Translations under genes and position numbers: made by a program
Assembly (NCBI RefSeq): GCF_014203545.1
Contig: NZ_JACHJG010000014.1
Coordinates: 1-64,000 of the forward strand
DNA: 64,000 nt
Direction of reading: 5' to 3'
DNA from: Streptomyces netropsis
GTDB lineage: Bacteria; Actinomycetota; Actinomycetes; Streptomycetales; Streptomycetaceae
Notes under the pieces: generated by a model
Seen by the model: only the letters and a program-made list of their open reading frames with translations
Databases searched by the model: none
Told to the model about the DNA's origin: nothing
Shown: positions 1 through 7,990 of the stretch, one piece after another
Layout of the letters: each line of letters starts with the position of its first letter
Position numbering within the stretch: position 1 is the first letter of the stretch

Positions 1-2
1 GT

Positions 3-130
3 CGAGCGGCGCCGGATCCGCCGACGCCGCAAGGCCCGCTTGAAGGCTGCCGCCCTGGGGCGCTCGCGGGGCGGGCTGACCGCCAAGACACATCGACGCA
101 TCTGTCCACCGACCGCCGCTGCCCGGGCGA
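3..130 (+). pseudogene. IS5-family transposase remnant
   Basis: Reading from base 3 the frame gives the segment LGRSRGGLTAKTH, which I recognise as the core of IS5-family transposases of streptomycetes. One frame further on, THLSTDRRC continues the usual family text, so the copy is frameshifted. Nothing recognisable as transposase follows and the 5' part lies outside the window or is lost. The opposite strand of bases 1-240 is also open and reads like plausible protein, so part of this stretch may belong to another gene running out of the window. The family is likely; the exact limits are uncertain. Confidence 0.5.
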
Positions 131-252
131 CCTCTTCGGCTTCCTTCGGTGTCAACTCACCATGGCGGAAGAGCAACGTCAGCGGCCAGGTCGGAGTGCC
201 CGACCGCTCACCGTCGAAGGGGTGCCAGTCATCCCCAGATGAAAGGGCGAGG

Positions 253-1461
253 CTAGAGGCAGATGCCGGGAGGGGCCGCGTTCGGACCAATGTTGCCGGT
301 CCAGGTGTTGGCCGTGCCATCGGTGCCGGTGCCGCTGGTGTTGTCGCGGCAGTCGAGCATGCCGTTGCGGCGGGCGACGTTGGACCGGATGTTGTTGCCC
401 CCGTTGCCGCCGGCATCGATTCGGATTCCGTCGCCCGCGTTGTCGTCGGCGATGTTTCCGGAGATGACGGAGTTCGTGAGGGAGTTCGCTGCCACACTGA
501 TGCCGTGACCAACGGTGCTTGATTCGGAATTTCTGATGACGTTGCTGGCGATGGTGACGTTGGTGCTGGGCGAAAGGCCGAAGGCGTTGGCCCGCACGCC
601 TAGAAATCCCCTCTCAATGATGTTGGAGGTGATCTTCAAGTTCGTGTTGTTGTCGCCCAAGAAGATCCCGGGGGCGCCAAAGTTGTCCCGGATGATGTTA
701 CTCCCTACGCTGGAGTTGCTGGACTTGAAGATGAACGCAAAGGCCCTGTCTTCCAGGGAGGTATTGCTGTTTACTTTGACATTGTCGACTTCTCCGGGAG
801 CCAGCGCGTCCAGAAGGACGCCGGAGTTTTCGTTACCAGAGAAGGTGTTTGTTTCGATGTCCGCCTTTTTCAGGCCCGCGTCTGAGTAGATTCCGCTGCC
901 ACTTGCAGAACCTGGTTGATTGTTCTGGCGGATGCAGTTCTGTTCAACCTCGGAAAGGATTGTGCCGCTGGAGTGGAAATAGACTCCGATGACATTGTTC
1001 TGGATCATGTTCTGTCGGACTTGGTGGCCTGAGTGTGTCGCACTCGTGACGATGCCATAGCTGGAGGTGTTGTTCTGAACGGTGAAGCGGGAGAATCTGA
1101 TGCCGTTCTCCAGCAAGCGGACACTGCCTGAACCGCCCGCCGACTGAATGATCGCCTGTCTGGACGGATCCGGAGCTCCGGCCTGGCGGCACGCTGTCCC
1201 TGTGGGGGCGGCGGCCGGTCCGATCAACTGCAAATTCGCCTTGTTCACGGTGACAACCTCGTTGTATGTTCCGGCACAGACCCTGATCACATCTCCTGGT
1301 GAGGCCGCAGTAATCGCTGCCTGGATCGTGGTGAAAGGTGCGCCCGGGCATTGCACCCCGTTGTCATCCACAACGAGTACGGACTGGGCTGCCTGGCTGG
1401 GCACTGCTGAGAATGCCGTAGCCACTGCCACGCCCGCCATGACGAGGACTGTCTTCTTCAT
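253..1461 (-). CDS. secreted right-handed beta-helix protein
   Basis: A protein of about 402 residues. I start it at the ATG at 1461, which has a strong AAGGAGAAGG ribosome binding site just upstream; an in-frame start 33 bases earlier would put charged residues in front of the signal peptide. Residues 1-25 form a Sec signal peptide (MKKTVLVMAG, alanine-rich core, then SQAAQ). The mature protein opens with FTTIQAAITAASPGDVIRVC, the entry motif of NosD/pectate-lyase-like beta-helix proteins, followed by many short Asn-rich turns such as SNVIRNS and ISGNIADDN that mark coils of a parallel beta-helix. Such proteins bind or cleave polysaccharide outside the cell. I see no certain catalytic residues, so the substrate is unknown. 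It stands alone among mobile-element debris. Confidence 0.75.
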   Translation of the reverse strand: MKKTVLVMAGVAVATAFSAVPSQAAQSVLVVDDNGVQCPGAPFTTIQAAITAASPGDVIRVCAGTYNEVVTVNKANLQLIGPAAAPTGTACRQAGAPDPSRQAIIQSAGGSGSVRLLENGIRFSRFTVQNNTSSYGIVTSATHSGHQVRQNMIQNNVIGVYFHSSGTILSEVEQNCIRQNNQPGSASGSGIYSDAGLKKADIETNTFSGNENSGVLLDALAPGEVDNVKVNSNTSLEDRAFAFIFKSSNSSVGSNIIRDNFGAPGIFLGDNNTNLKITSNIIERGFLGVRANAFGLSPSTNVTIASNVIRNSESSTVGHGISVAANSLTNSVISGNIADDNAGDGIRIDAGGNGGNNIRSNVARRNGMLDCRDNTSGTGTDGTANTWTGNIGPNAAPPGICL

Positions 1462-1945
1462 AACCTTCTCCTTGGATTTCGGTGCAGCCCACAATCAGGT
1501 CGTGCGGTAGCATGGTCGACTAGGTGGCACATGGCTGGCAGCGAAACTAATGGAATCACCTGGAATTGGCAGGACTCCATCAGCTATGCAGATCGAACGA
1601 AGAGCGGGTGGTTTCCGCTGATTACGAAGCTAGGTGTGCCACGTTAGGTGTGCAAGCGGTAGCACTCTGTATGTGCCGCTGGGCATGCGACGCCACTGAC
1701 CCGCCGGGGAGGGCAAGCGCGTGCCTCAGCTCGGAAGGTTGTCGAACGGCGCCGTCCACTGCCGCAGAAGATCAGCCGGTTTCCCGCCCTGGCGGACCGA
1801 GGGCGGGCTCAGGATCGCCCGCCCGTGGGCCCGCAGCCTTGCACCTGCTGAGGACGGGATCTTCGCCGATGCTCAGGAAGAGGGCGACGCAGTGGCCTGA
1901 TCGAATGCGCTTGGTCTGCTCCCTGTTGCGTGCCTCGGCCACCGG
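1462..1945. other. intergenic stretch, no gene seen
   Basis: This interval separates the beta-helix gene from the lone transposon end. Frames on both strands lack a convincing coding signature and match no family I know. It must contain the promoter of the beta-helix gene, but I could not place clear -10 and -35 boxes. Confidence 0.5.
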
Positions 1946-1989
1946 TCAGACTTCAGTGGCAAACGGTCAAGGTTCAGGGGCACCGGACA
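1946..1989. repeat. lone Tn7-like right end
   Basis: Two 17-base repeats in the same orientation lie here: TCAGACTTCAGTGGCAA at 1946-1962 and TCAAGGTTCAGGGGCAC at 1967-1983, followed by a terminal GGACA ending at 1989. They match, with a few changes, the right end of the 4531-6031 element (5988-6031), including the 21-base spacing. In Tn7-like transposons such repeats are TnsB binding sites. The matching left end of this copy is not visible; by orientation it would have lain to the left. The end abuts the 3' side of the TnsA-like reading frame. Confidence 0.7.
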
Positions 1990-2071
1990 ACCAGGGGCGG
2001 ATCGAAGCGGTGGACCGCCTGGACGTGCACCACGGTCGCGGGGATACCCACCAGCCAGGTATCGCCCGGCT

Positions 2072-2776
2072 TCAGTGCGGTCTCCTCCGGTTCCGTTCGA
2101 AAGATCTCCCACTCGCGGGCCGCGGGTGTTGGAAGCGCCCTCTGGCCGTTCCATCTGATGTTCTCGGCGCCCGCAGCCCCGGCAAGCAGCACTGGCGAAG
2201 ACCCAGCGGATCAGACCTCAGCCGCCGACGCGACGCCGTCGCGTCCAGGCCCGCGAAAGCGTGCTCGCGCCAGCGGGCAGCCACCGCGTAGCGCCAGCCG
2301 CAGGCGACAGCGACCTCGGCGGCCGCGGCGAACGACTCCCGGTCTACCTCCTTGATCAAAGGCTCGGGGCGCACGTCGATCAGCCAGACACCGCGGCGGG
2401 TCACCGCGAGGTAGTCAGGGGTGTGGGAGCGGCGCTTCCCGCAGGTCCCGAAGGAGATCTTCAACGGCTGCGAGACGACGTCGACCACATCGCCGGCGCA
2501 GTCCATTGCCAGCAACACCCGGCCCTCCTCCAGGCTCTCCGCGCCGTGATGACGGCCAGTGCTGGTCAGGAACCGCAGGCCAGGACGGTGCCGTTGGTCC
2601 CGGCGCCAGGTGAAGTGAAGTGCCGCATCGGGAGAGCCACCGGCTCGCGATCTTCGTTTCTGGTGACAGAAAGAGTGCTGAATGAGCGCGTGTGACAAGT
2701 CGAATGCCTTGTCGGTGACAACCAGACTGCTCTGACGGCTCCACTTCGCCAGCTCACTCGGCTCGGCAGGTGACAA
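2072..2776 (-). CDS. TnsA-like transposase endonuclease subunit, probably degraded
   Basis: About 234 residues. The central part resembles the TnsA-like heteromeric transposase endonucleases of actinobacteria: RHRPGL, STGRHHGAESLEE, then SHTPDYLAV, VWLIDVRP and AAEVAVACGWRYAV. The Glu of the HGAES segment, the Asp of TPDY and the following strand fit a restriction-enzyme-like fold that cuts the 5' ends of Tn7-type transposons. The N-terminal 50 residues look non-native, and the start (TTG at 2776) is a guess. After SRRRLRSDPLGLRQ the protein seems to slip frame: a different frame stays open from 2192 to 1974 and runs into the lone transposon end. No TnsB, TnsC or TniQ follows, so this is a remnant of a larger element. 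Confidence 0.6.
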   Translation of the reverse strand: MSPAEPSELAKWSRQSSLVVTDKAFDLSHALIQHSFCHQKRRSRAGGSPDAALHFTWRRDQRHRPGLRFLTSTGRHHGAESLEEGRVLLAMDCAGDVVDVVSQPLKISFGTCGKRRSHTPDYLAVTRRGVWLIDVRPEPLIKEVDRESFAAAAEVAVACGWRYAVAARWREHAFAGLDATASRRRLRSDPLGLRQCCLPGLRAPRTSDGTARGRFQHPRPASGRSFERNRRRPH

Positions 2777-2866
2777 CTCCTGAGCTTCGGCTCATGTGAC
2801 GGTCCGTCGGAGAGGCGCTCTGGACGGCGGGCCGTCATCAATCCCGACATTGAATGCGAGGCCCTG

Positions 2867-3625
2867 ATGAGCACTCCCGCGCCCCGGCGGCCACACCACC
2901 CCCGCACCGGATCTGCCTCGCCAGCGCCGGTCGACTTCGCGAAGGTGGGCCGGAGCTCGGTGCGGCGCCGGGCCCGGGGCATGACGCACGCTGAGGCCGC
3001 GGCCGCGCTCGAGGACGCCCGCTTCGATGCCCGGCAGGACTCCCGCCACGAGGACCTGGCCCTCGATGAACGAGGGATGGCGGAGCTCGCTGAGTGGGAG
3101 CGTGTTGAAGGGCTGCTGGCCAGGATCGGCGGCGTGTACGACCCGGACGGTGACGTCGTCGTCCAGGAGGAGCGCGCCGCCGAAGCCGCGGCCGCCGCCG
3201 CGCGGGAGGTAGAGCTGCGCGAAGCCGACCGGATCGCCACCCGCGCCGATGAGCTCCAGGTGTTGCGCGACCGGGGCGCCCTGGAACAGGCCGAGCCCCG
3301 CGAGGGCGACGAAGCCGTCCGCGACGAGCTGACCCGCCGCGCCGGGTCGTACGTGCAGCAGGACGTCGACGCCTGGCTCGCCCGCGCGCTCGCCGCCCAC
3401 CGCGGCCACTACGCCGACCCGGCCGCCCGCGAAGCTGCCGCCGGCCTGTTGCACCCGCCGGTCCTCGCCCACGCCGCGCTGCTCGCCGCCCTCACCCAGC
3501 TAGTCCCCGGCGCCGACGTCGACCAGCTCCCGTTCGCGGCCCGGCTGGCCGCCGCTGACTCCGAGGCCGCCGGCGAGCTCGCGGCGTTCCTCACCGGCGC
3601 CGTCACCGCGGGGATCCAGGCATGA
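2867..3625 (+). CDS. hypothetical protein, Ala/Glu-rich, helical
   Basis: A 252-residue protein that I do not recognise. It is rich in Ala, Arg, Glu and Asp. Residues 95-140 (EERAAEAAAAAAREVELREA and onward) are strongly predicted to be helical and possibly coiled coil, and the C-terminal third is a run of Ala/Leu-rich helices. No signal peptide, membrane segment or metal-binding motif is visible. It overlaps the next gene by four bases (ATGA), so the two are translated together. Proteins of this composition, paired with a small Cys-rich partner, are common among unannotated genes of Streptomyces plasmids and integrative elements, which fits the mobile setting. Function unknown. Confidence 0.65.
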   Translation: MSTPAPRRPHHPRTGSASPAPVDFAKVGRSSVRRRARGMTHAEAAAALEDARFDARQDSRHEDLALDERGMAELAEWERVEGLLARIGGVYDPDGDVVVQEERAAEAAAAAAREVELREADRIATRADELQVLRDRGALEQAEPREGDEAVRDELTRRAGSYVQQDVDAWLARALAAHRGHYADPAAREAAAGLLHPPVLAHAALLAALTQLVPGADVDQLPFAARLAAADSEAAGELAAFLTGAVTAGIQA

Positions 3626-3882
3626 ACCACGACCAAGAGGTCGTTGCCATCTGGGAAGAGCACAGCGCCATCGGCCACCACTACGAGGAACTGCGCGCCG
3701 ACGGTACGGTCGACTCCTGGACCGAGCCGCCCTTCGGCGAGACCCGGTACCCCGGCGAAGACGACCCTGACCACAACCCGATCTGCGACTGCCCCGGGCC
3801 GTCTCCTCTGGCCTTCTGCCTGGAGTGCGCCAGCTGCGCCGAGTGCGAGCAGTGCTCGTGCAACCGTCCCCGCCTGCTGTGA
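3622..3882 (+). CDS. small Cys-rich hypothetical protein
   Basis: An 86-residue acidic protein whose ATG overlaps the stop of the preceding gene, indicating coupled translation. The N-terminal half carries His and Glu (EEHSAIGHHYEELRADG). The last 33 residues contain seven cysteines: CDC, CLECASCAECEQCSC and neighbours, arranged as CxxC-like pairs that could hold zinc or an iron-sulfur centre. I know no characterised family with this pattern. Together with its partner it probably belongs to a plasmid-like or integrative-element accessory operon; a DNA-binding or regulatory role is possible but not shown. Confidence 0.6.
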   Translation: MNHDQEVVAIWEEHSAIGHHYEELRADGTVDSWTEPPFGETRYPGEDDPDHNPICDCPGPSPLAFCLECASCAECEQCSCNRPRLL

Positions 3883-4080
3883 GGCTCACGCTGAGCGACA
3901 ACAACACCTCACAACAACCTTCCTGAACACCTGTGAGCTGTGAGCCAAAATAGACCTGTATGCCCTGTTTGCCTATGGGGTAGGAACCTGTTTTCCCTGG
4001 TGAACAGGCTCCACGGCCTTCGGCCCCGCTCCTGTGAGGCCCCCGGGTCGGCTGTGGCTTTCCGTGGCCCACGAATCGCG

Positions 4081-4218
4081 TGCAACCGTGCAACGCGGCC
4101 GCGTTCGGGGTGCAACACGCACTGCAACGCGCGAGTGCAACAGGCTTCTGTTGCGGCCCTGACCTGCGATAACACCCCGCATTCCCACCGTGAGCACCGT
4201 GTTGCACCTCGGGTTGCA
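4081..4218. repeat. TGCAAC/GTTGCA repeat array
   Basis: Five copies of TGCAAC on the plus strand (4081, 4089, 4111, 4123, 4136) are followed by two inverted copies GTTGCA (4201, 4213) and a near copy GTTGCG (4150). Irregular spacing of 8-22 bases within the direct set resembles iterons or clustered binding sites for a plasmid replication, partition or transfer protein. No Rep gene is adjacent. Confidence 0.5.
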
Positions 4219-4358
4219 CCCTCGGGTTCCAGCTGCTCACCCAGCCTCTGGCCGCGCAGGCCCGGGGGCATGCGCGATCCATCGGGGGCCGACTGGAGCA
4301 GCCCCCTCCTGAACAACCAGCCGCGGCTGTGCCCGACCGTGTCATGCTGACGGTCCGT

Positions 4359-4383
4359 GAGCGTGACACCTGCTGTCACGCTC
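4359..4383. promoter_or_regulatory. 25-bp palindrome with GTGACA/TGTCAC arms
   Basis: GAGCGTGACA (4359-4368) and TGTCACGCTC (4374-4383) are exact reverse complements around a 5-base spacer. Further half-sites occur at about 4395 (GTGTCACGCC) and 4476 (GAGCGTGACAC). The repeated half-site favours a dimeric repressor operator, although a hairpin terminator cannot be excluded. The regulator is not identified. Confidence 0.5.
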
Positions 4384-4439
4384 CCTCGGGAAAGTGTCAC
4401 GCCGCCTATGATCCTTCCCTGTATGTCCGTTTCTCGGAA

Positions 4440-4457
4440 CCTGGAGGAGCCTCCAGG
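4440..4457. repeat. 18-bp perfect inverted repeat
   Basis: CCTGGAGG and CCTCCAGG form 8-base arms separated by AG. It lies about 70 bases outside the left end of the kinase element. It could be a hairpin or a binding site; no T-tract follows on either strand. Confidence 0.4.
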
Positions 4458-4530
4458 CCCGGTTTCGCGGGCGGAGCGTGACACATAAAAGTTGATCTCC
4501 CGCGCGCCTACGAGCACCACGGAACGTAGT

Positions 4531-6031
4531 TGTCCTGTGCTATCAAGCTTTGAGCGTGTGCCATCGAACTTTGACGGACGCGAGTTCGTGTCATCGAAGA
4601 CTGATCACGGAGCGCGGCGTTCCACTGGGCCAGGGGGGGCGGGTGCTTTGCGGGGGCTGGTACTGGGCGGCGGTGAAGGAATGAAGGGAAACCGCTGTGT
4701 GATGCCCGCCGTGCGGTGGACCGTGGGAAGTCCTGATGGCGGGAGGCTGGGGGATTCGTGGAGCAGCGGGTGCGAGTTCTCGCCGGGCGGTATCGCTTGT
4801 TGGAGATATTGGGCACGGGAGGCTTCGGGGAGGTGTGGACCGCGCACGATCACGTCATCGGGCGCACCGTGGCGGTCAAGTTGCTGCGCGATCCGGGCAG
4901 CGCGGAGGCGGTGGCGATGTTTCACCGGGAGGCCCGCACGGCCGGTGGGGTCAACCATCCAGGGATCGTCACCGTGCACGATCTAGGCCAGGACGTAGAC
5001 GGCACCCTGTTCCTGGTCATGGAGCGTCTACACGGCCGCGACCTGGCTACCGTCCTGTCGGACACTGGACGCCCTCTCGATGTCGACCTGATTGTCGAGT
5101 GGGCGGGACAGGTCTGCGCGGCTTTGGAGGTCGCACACGCGGCGGGCATGGTCCACCGCGACCTCAAGCCAGCGAACCTGTTCCTGACCACCGACGGGCG
5201 GGTGAAGGTTCTCGACTTCGGGATCGCCCGCTATATCGACTCCGCGTCCGCCACCGCCAGTAGAGTCTTCGGCACCCTGGCATACATGGCGCCGGAGAGG
5301 CTGAGCGGCCGTGCCGGCGACCATCGCGCGGACCTGTACTCCCTCGGTTGTGTCCTCTACGAACTCCTCACCGGGCGAACACCACTGTCCGGGATCGAGG
5401 GAGACGCCCTCGACCAGGTGGGGCTTCCCCAGGCTTTTGAGCATCTTGTCTCAGATCTCCTGGCGAAAGACCCTGACGACCGACCCGCGAACGCGGCCAT
5501 CGTCCACGAGCGACTCCGGGCACTTCCTCCCCGGTCGGCACGGTCCTCCGGCCGGCCGCCCGGTCACCGTGACAATGCGGCCGGCGCAGGCGCGCTCCGA
5601 CGGAGCGAGTTGCCTCCGCCTCCCGCGCCACGGTCACCGGCCCGCTGGATGGCGGTCTCCTTGGGTCTGGTCGAGGATGAGCACTTCCTGTCCGACGGGG
5701 AGCTGCCACCGTTCCCGTTTTGGTTCACGGTCACGACCCGGCTAAATACCGTTATCCCAAGCAGGGAGCAAAGCCCCGAATCAACCTACGTCGACCATGG
5801 CATCCAGCTGGTCCCGCAACAGTGGTATCTGGCGGTGGGCTTCGCCGTACCGAAAGACCGCTCGCGTCGTAGCGGCCTGTTTGTGAGGACGCCGCACGGG
5901 CGGACGGTGATCCTGCGGGACCCCCGAAAGGTGCGCCCCGGACCTCAGGCGATCATCGACGAAGCACCGTGAGAGCCCGTTTAGTCATCAGACTTCGATG
6001 GCACACGATCAAGATTCGGTGGCACAGGACA
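4531..6031. mobile_element. miniature Tn7-like element carrying a protein kinase
   Basis: The left end starts TGTCCTGTGC at 4531 and the right end finishes GCACAGGACA at 6031, an exact inverted pair. Inside the left end are three spaced repeats (GTGCTATCAAGCTTTGA near 4537, GTGCCATCGAACTTTGA near 4558, GTGTCATCGAAGACTGA near 4589). Inside the right end are two inverted ones (5988-6004 and 6009-6025). TGT...ACA termini with arrays of about 20-bp repeats are the hallmark of Tn7-like transposons, whose TnsB binds them. The only gene between the ends is a Ser/Thr kinase, so the element has no transposase and would move only with outside help. The right end sits 9 bases from the stop of the S66 peptidase gene. 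I see no 5-bp target duplication (flanks GTAGT and ACTGC). Confidence 0.7.
4758..5972 (+). CDS. soluble Ser/Thr protein kinase (transposon cargo)
   Basis: A 404-residue Hanks-type kinase with a GTG start behind a GGGAGG-like site. Residues 1-260 hold the catalytic domain: Gly loop GTGGFGEV (19-26), Lys41 in AVKLL, HRDLKPAN (133-140), DFG (153-155) and APE (178-180), so it should be active. The segment after TGRTPLSG is about 20 residues shorter than in most Streptomyces kinases. A proline-rich linker follows (about 270-310). The last 95 residues form an unfamiliar domain with FWFTVTTRL, QQWYLAVGFAVP and GRTVILRDPR. There is no transmembrane helix or PASTA repeat, so the kinase is cytoplasmic. 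It is the sole gene inside a Tn7-like element, a place where such transposons carry fitness or defence genes; a defence role is only a guess. Confidence 0.85.
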   Translation: MEQRVRVLAGRYRLLEILGTGGFGEVWTAHDHVIGRTVAVKLLRDPGSAEAVAMFHREARTAGGVNHPGIVTVHDLGQDVDGTLFLVMERLHGRDLATVLSDTGRPLDVDLIVEWAGQVCAALEVAHAAGMVHRDLKPANLFLTTDGRVKVLDFGIARYIDSASATASRVFGTLAYMAPERLSGRAGDHRADLYSLGCVLYELLTGRTPLSGIEGDALDQVGLPQAFEHLVSDLLAKDPDDRPANAAIVHERLRALPPRSARSSGRPPGHRDNAAGAGALRRSELPPPPAPRSPARWMAVSLGLVEDEHFLSDGELPPFPFWFTVTTRLNTVIPSREQSPESTYVDHGIQLVPQQWYLAVGFAVPKDRSRRSGLFVRTPHGRTVILRDPRKVRPGPQAIIDEAP

Positions 6032-6039
6032 ACTGCCGG

Positions 6040-7083
6040 TCAGTAGGTGACGAAGATCCGCCGCGCGGGCCCGTCCACCCGGATGCGCCCTCCGACGGGG
6101 ATCACCATCTGCGGATCGGTGTGGCCGAAGTCCACGTCGAACACCACCATGGCGTCGGGGGCGTACTGACGCAGAGCGCGCAGCACGGCCTCCCGCTGCT
6201 CCCGACGGAAACGCGCCTTCTCCTCCCCGCCGAGCCGCTTCTCGAAGGACCAGCTCTTCGCCCGGCCTACCAGTACGGCCGGGAACTGCTCCAGGAGCCC
6301 GCGTTCCCCCATGTTCCGCAGGATCCAGAACACCTCCCGGGCGGCGGGCATGTCCTCGGACGTCTCCAGGAAGAGCACGTCGCCGCGGTAGGAGGCCGAC
6401 GGCCGTACTTCGCGGTCGGCCATCAACAGCCAGGACAGGATCTCCAGATTGCCGCCCCACCCGGCCCCCTCGACGACCCGGTCCGCCTGGAACCAGGTCC
6501 AGCCCTCGGCGGGCTCCATCTCCGGTTCGCTCTCGAACGTCCGCGGTTCCTCCCAGGGGCGGTCCACGTCCCTGGAGGTATGCGGGGCGGTGAGTTCGTA
6601 CGCGCCCGAGGTGAACAGGGCTGCCCGCAGGGAGTCGGCGGTCAGCCGATGCATCGCGCCGGGGCGCCCGAACTCGGCCATCACCGAACCGCCGTGGTAG
6701 GAGACCATGCCCAGTTCGCGGAGGAAGAGCAGCAGGTTGGTGTTGTCGCTGTAGCCGAAGAACGGCTTCGGATGCGCGCGGACGAGGTCGCGGTCGAGGT
6801 GGGGGAGGACCGTGATCTGGTCGTCACCGCCGATGCTGGTGATCACGGCCGTGATCTCGGGATCCGAGAAGGCCGCGTGGATGTCGGCCGCCCGGTCCTC
6901 GGGCGACGACCCCATCCGGCGGGTGGCCGGGTACTCGACGGGCTTCAGCCCGAAGTCGTCCCGCAGTCTGCGCAGCCCCAGCTCGTACGGCAGGGGCAGC
7001 AGGCCGGGCAGGCCGGACGAGGGGGACAGCACCGCGACGAGGTCGCCGGGGCGGGGCTTGGCGGGGTACTGGGGAGCCGTCAT
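6040..7083 (-). CDS. S66-family LD-carboxypeptidase / MccF-like protein
   Basis: 347 residues, ATG start. It belongs to the S66 serine peptidases, which include LD-carboxypeptidases that trim peptidoglycan tetrapeptides and MccF-like enzymes that cleave acyl-sulfamoyl adenylates. Visible marks are GDLVAVLSPSSG at the N terminus, the DPEITAVITSIGGDD segment, the nucleophile motif GYSDNTNL (Ser followed by Asp), the YHGGSVM loop, and a C-terminal domain with GNLEIL and a late His (FGHTDPQ) expected to complete the Ser-Glu-His triad. The full length and the absence of a signal peptide suggest the MccF-like cytoplasmic branch rather than a cell-wall enzyme. Its 3' end lies next to the transposon right end. 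Confidence 0.85.
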   Translation of the reverse strand: MTAPQYPAKPRPGDLVAVLSPSSGLPGLLPLPYELGLRRLRDDFGLKPVEYPATRRMGSSPEDRAADIHAAFSDPEITAVITSIGGDDQITVLPHLDRDLVRAHPKPFFGYSDNTNLLLFLRELGMVSYHGGSVMAEFGRPGAMHRLTADSLRAALFTSGAYELTAPHTSRDVDRPWEEPRTFESEPEMEPAEGWTWFQADRVVEGAGWGGNLEILSWLLMADREVRPSASYRGDVLFLETSEDMPAAREVFWILRNMGERGLLEQFPAVLVGRAKSWSFEKRLGGEEKARFRREQREAVLRALRQYAPDAMVVFDVDFGHTDPQMVIPVGGRIRVDGPARRIFVTY

Positions 7084-7168
7084 CGGCAGATCGTAGACGT
7101 CAAGTGGGCCTGGTGGCAGTGGATTTACGCCCGGTGGGGGACGGCTCCGTGCGGCTCGTGAGCCCCTC

Positions 7169-7990
7169 TCACGACCCGGCGTCGAACGCGCGACGCGCGG
7201 CGCGGCGCCAGCGGTTGGCGGGGAGGGCGGGGCGCAGGGCCGCGAACGCGCCGCAGTACTTGGTGAAGACGGCCGGCCGTACGCCGTAGGAGTGCAGCAG
7301 GAGGTCCGCCTCGGTGAGGTGCCCCGCCGTCTTCGTCTCGACCAGGACGAGGCCCGTGTCGCAGCGCACTGTCCGGCCCGCGCGCAGGTCCTCGCAGACC
7401 AGCCCGGCGTCGCAGGTGATGCGCTCGCCGTCGGCCACCAGGGTCGCGCGGAGATAGTCGGTGCTGAGGGACGGGTGCAGCGTGGCGGGGGAGTCGATGC
7501 CGTAGGCGTGGTGGAGGGTGTCGGCGAGGAAGGTCCGGAAGTGGCCGTCGAGCGGGGTGTCCTCGCCGGTCAGCGGCGCGCGGTGCTTGACGGTGTCACC
7601 ACGTCGGCCTTTGAGCTTGATCTCGAACTGCCGCTCTCCCGAGTCCTGGTACACCCGCTCGCGGATCTTGAAGCGAAGCCGTCGCCCCTGCCGGTGGTCG
7701 TGGAAGGAACGGAGCCCGGGGGTGTCGTAGTAGACCGAGTGGTACCGGAAGGTGCGGCGGCCGTCGATGGCCAGGGCGCGGAACGGGCCGCCGGGCCGCC
7801 GGGGGTCGGTCAGCCGCTCGACCATCCGCAGATAGATGTCGACGGGCACGAGATAGCTGCGGTCGAAACGGGCGAGCAGTTCGGCCCGCTCGTTGACCTC
7901 GGCGAGGGAGATGGCTCCGGTGCCGTGGGCCGCCTCGCCGATGGCCCGCACGGCCGCTGCCGCCGGCGGCGCCTGCGCGATGGTGGTCAT
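7169..7990 (-). CDS. VTC-domain protein (polyphosphate polymerase fold)
   Basis: 273 residues starting at the ATG at 7990. It contains the VTC/CYTH-like tunnel fold: LARFDRSYLVPVD, RALAIDGRRTFRYHSVYYDT, RLRFKIRERVY, ERQFEIKLKGRRGDTVKHR and VLVETKT. The alternating Arg/Lys and Glu residues in these strands bind phosphate chains and metal in polyphosphate polymerases. The start overlaps the stop of the DUF4956 gene by four bases, so the pair is co-translated; VTC-domain and DUF4956 membrane proteins are a recurring bacterial pair. The exact reaction in bacteria is not settled, and I infer polyphosphate or a related anion as substrate. Confidence 0.8.
   Translation of the reverse strand: MTTIAQAPPAAAAVRAIGEAAHGTGAISLAEVNERAELLARFDRSYLVPVDIYLRMVERLTDPRRPGGPFRALAIDGRRTFRYHSVYYDTPGLRSFHDHRQGRRLRFKIRERVYQDSGERQFEIKLKGRRGDTVKHRAPLTGEDTPLDGHFRTFLADTLHHAYGIDSPATLHPSLSTDYLRATLVADGERITCDAGLVCEDLRAGRTVRCDTGLVLVETKTAGHLTEADLLLHSYGVRPAVFTKYCGAFAALRPALPANRWRRAARRAFDAGS

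Larger units (their letters stand above)
3883..4530. other. repeat-rich non-coding stretch
   Basis: No gene is supported between the Cys-rich protein and the kinase element. The interval holds an array of TGCAAC hexamers (4081-4218), a 25-bp perfect palindrome (4359-4383), extra TGTCACGC half-sites, and an 18-bp inverted repeat (4440-4457). This density of short repeats suggests a replication origin, a transfer locus or a regulator binding region inherited from a plasmid or integrative element. Confidence 0.55.

Noticed and set aside
40..522. 160-codon plus-strand frame at the window start
   Set aside because: Only its first 18 residues match an IS5 transposase; the rest is antisense to the beta-helix gene.
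3940..4350. 136-codon plus-strand frame over the TGCAAC array
   Set aside because: Its composition is rich in Arg, Ser, Cys and Pro as expected for random high-GC DNA, and it coincides with repeated sites rather than a gene.
4526..6036. 5-bp target-site duplication around the kinase element
   Set aside because: The bases next to the two ends are GTAGT and ACTGC, which do not match; the element may have rearranged after insertion.
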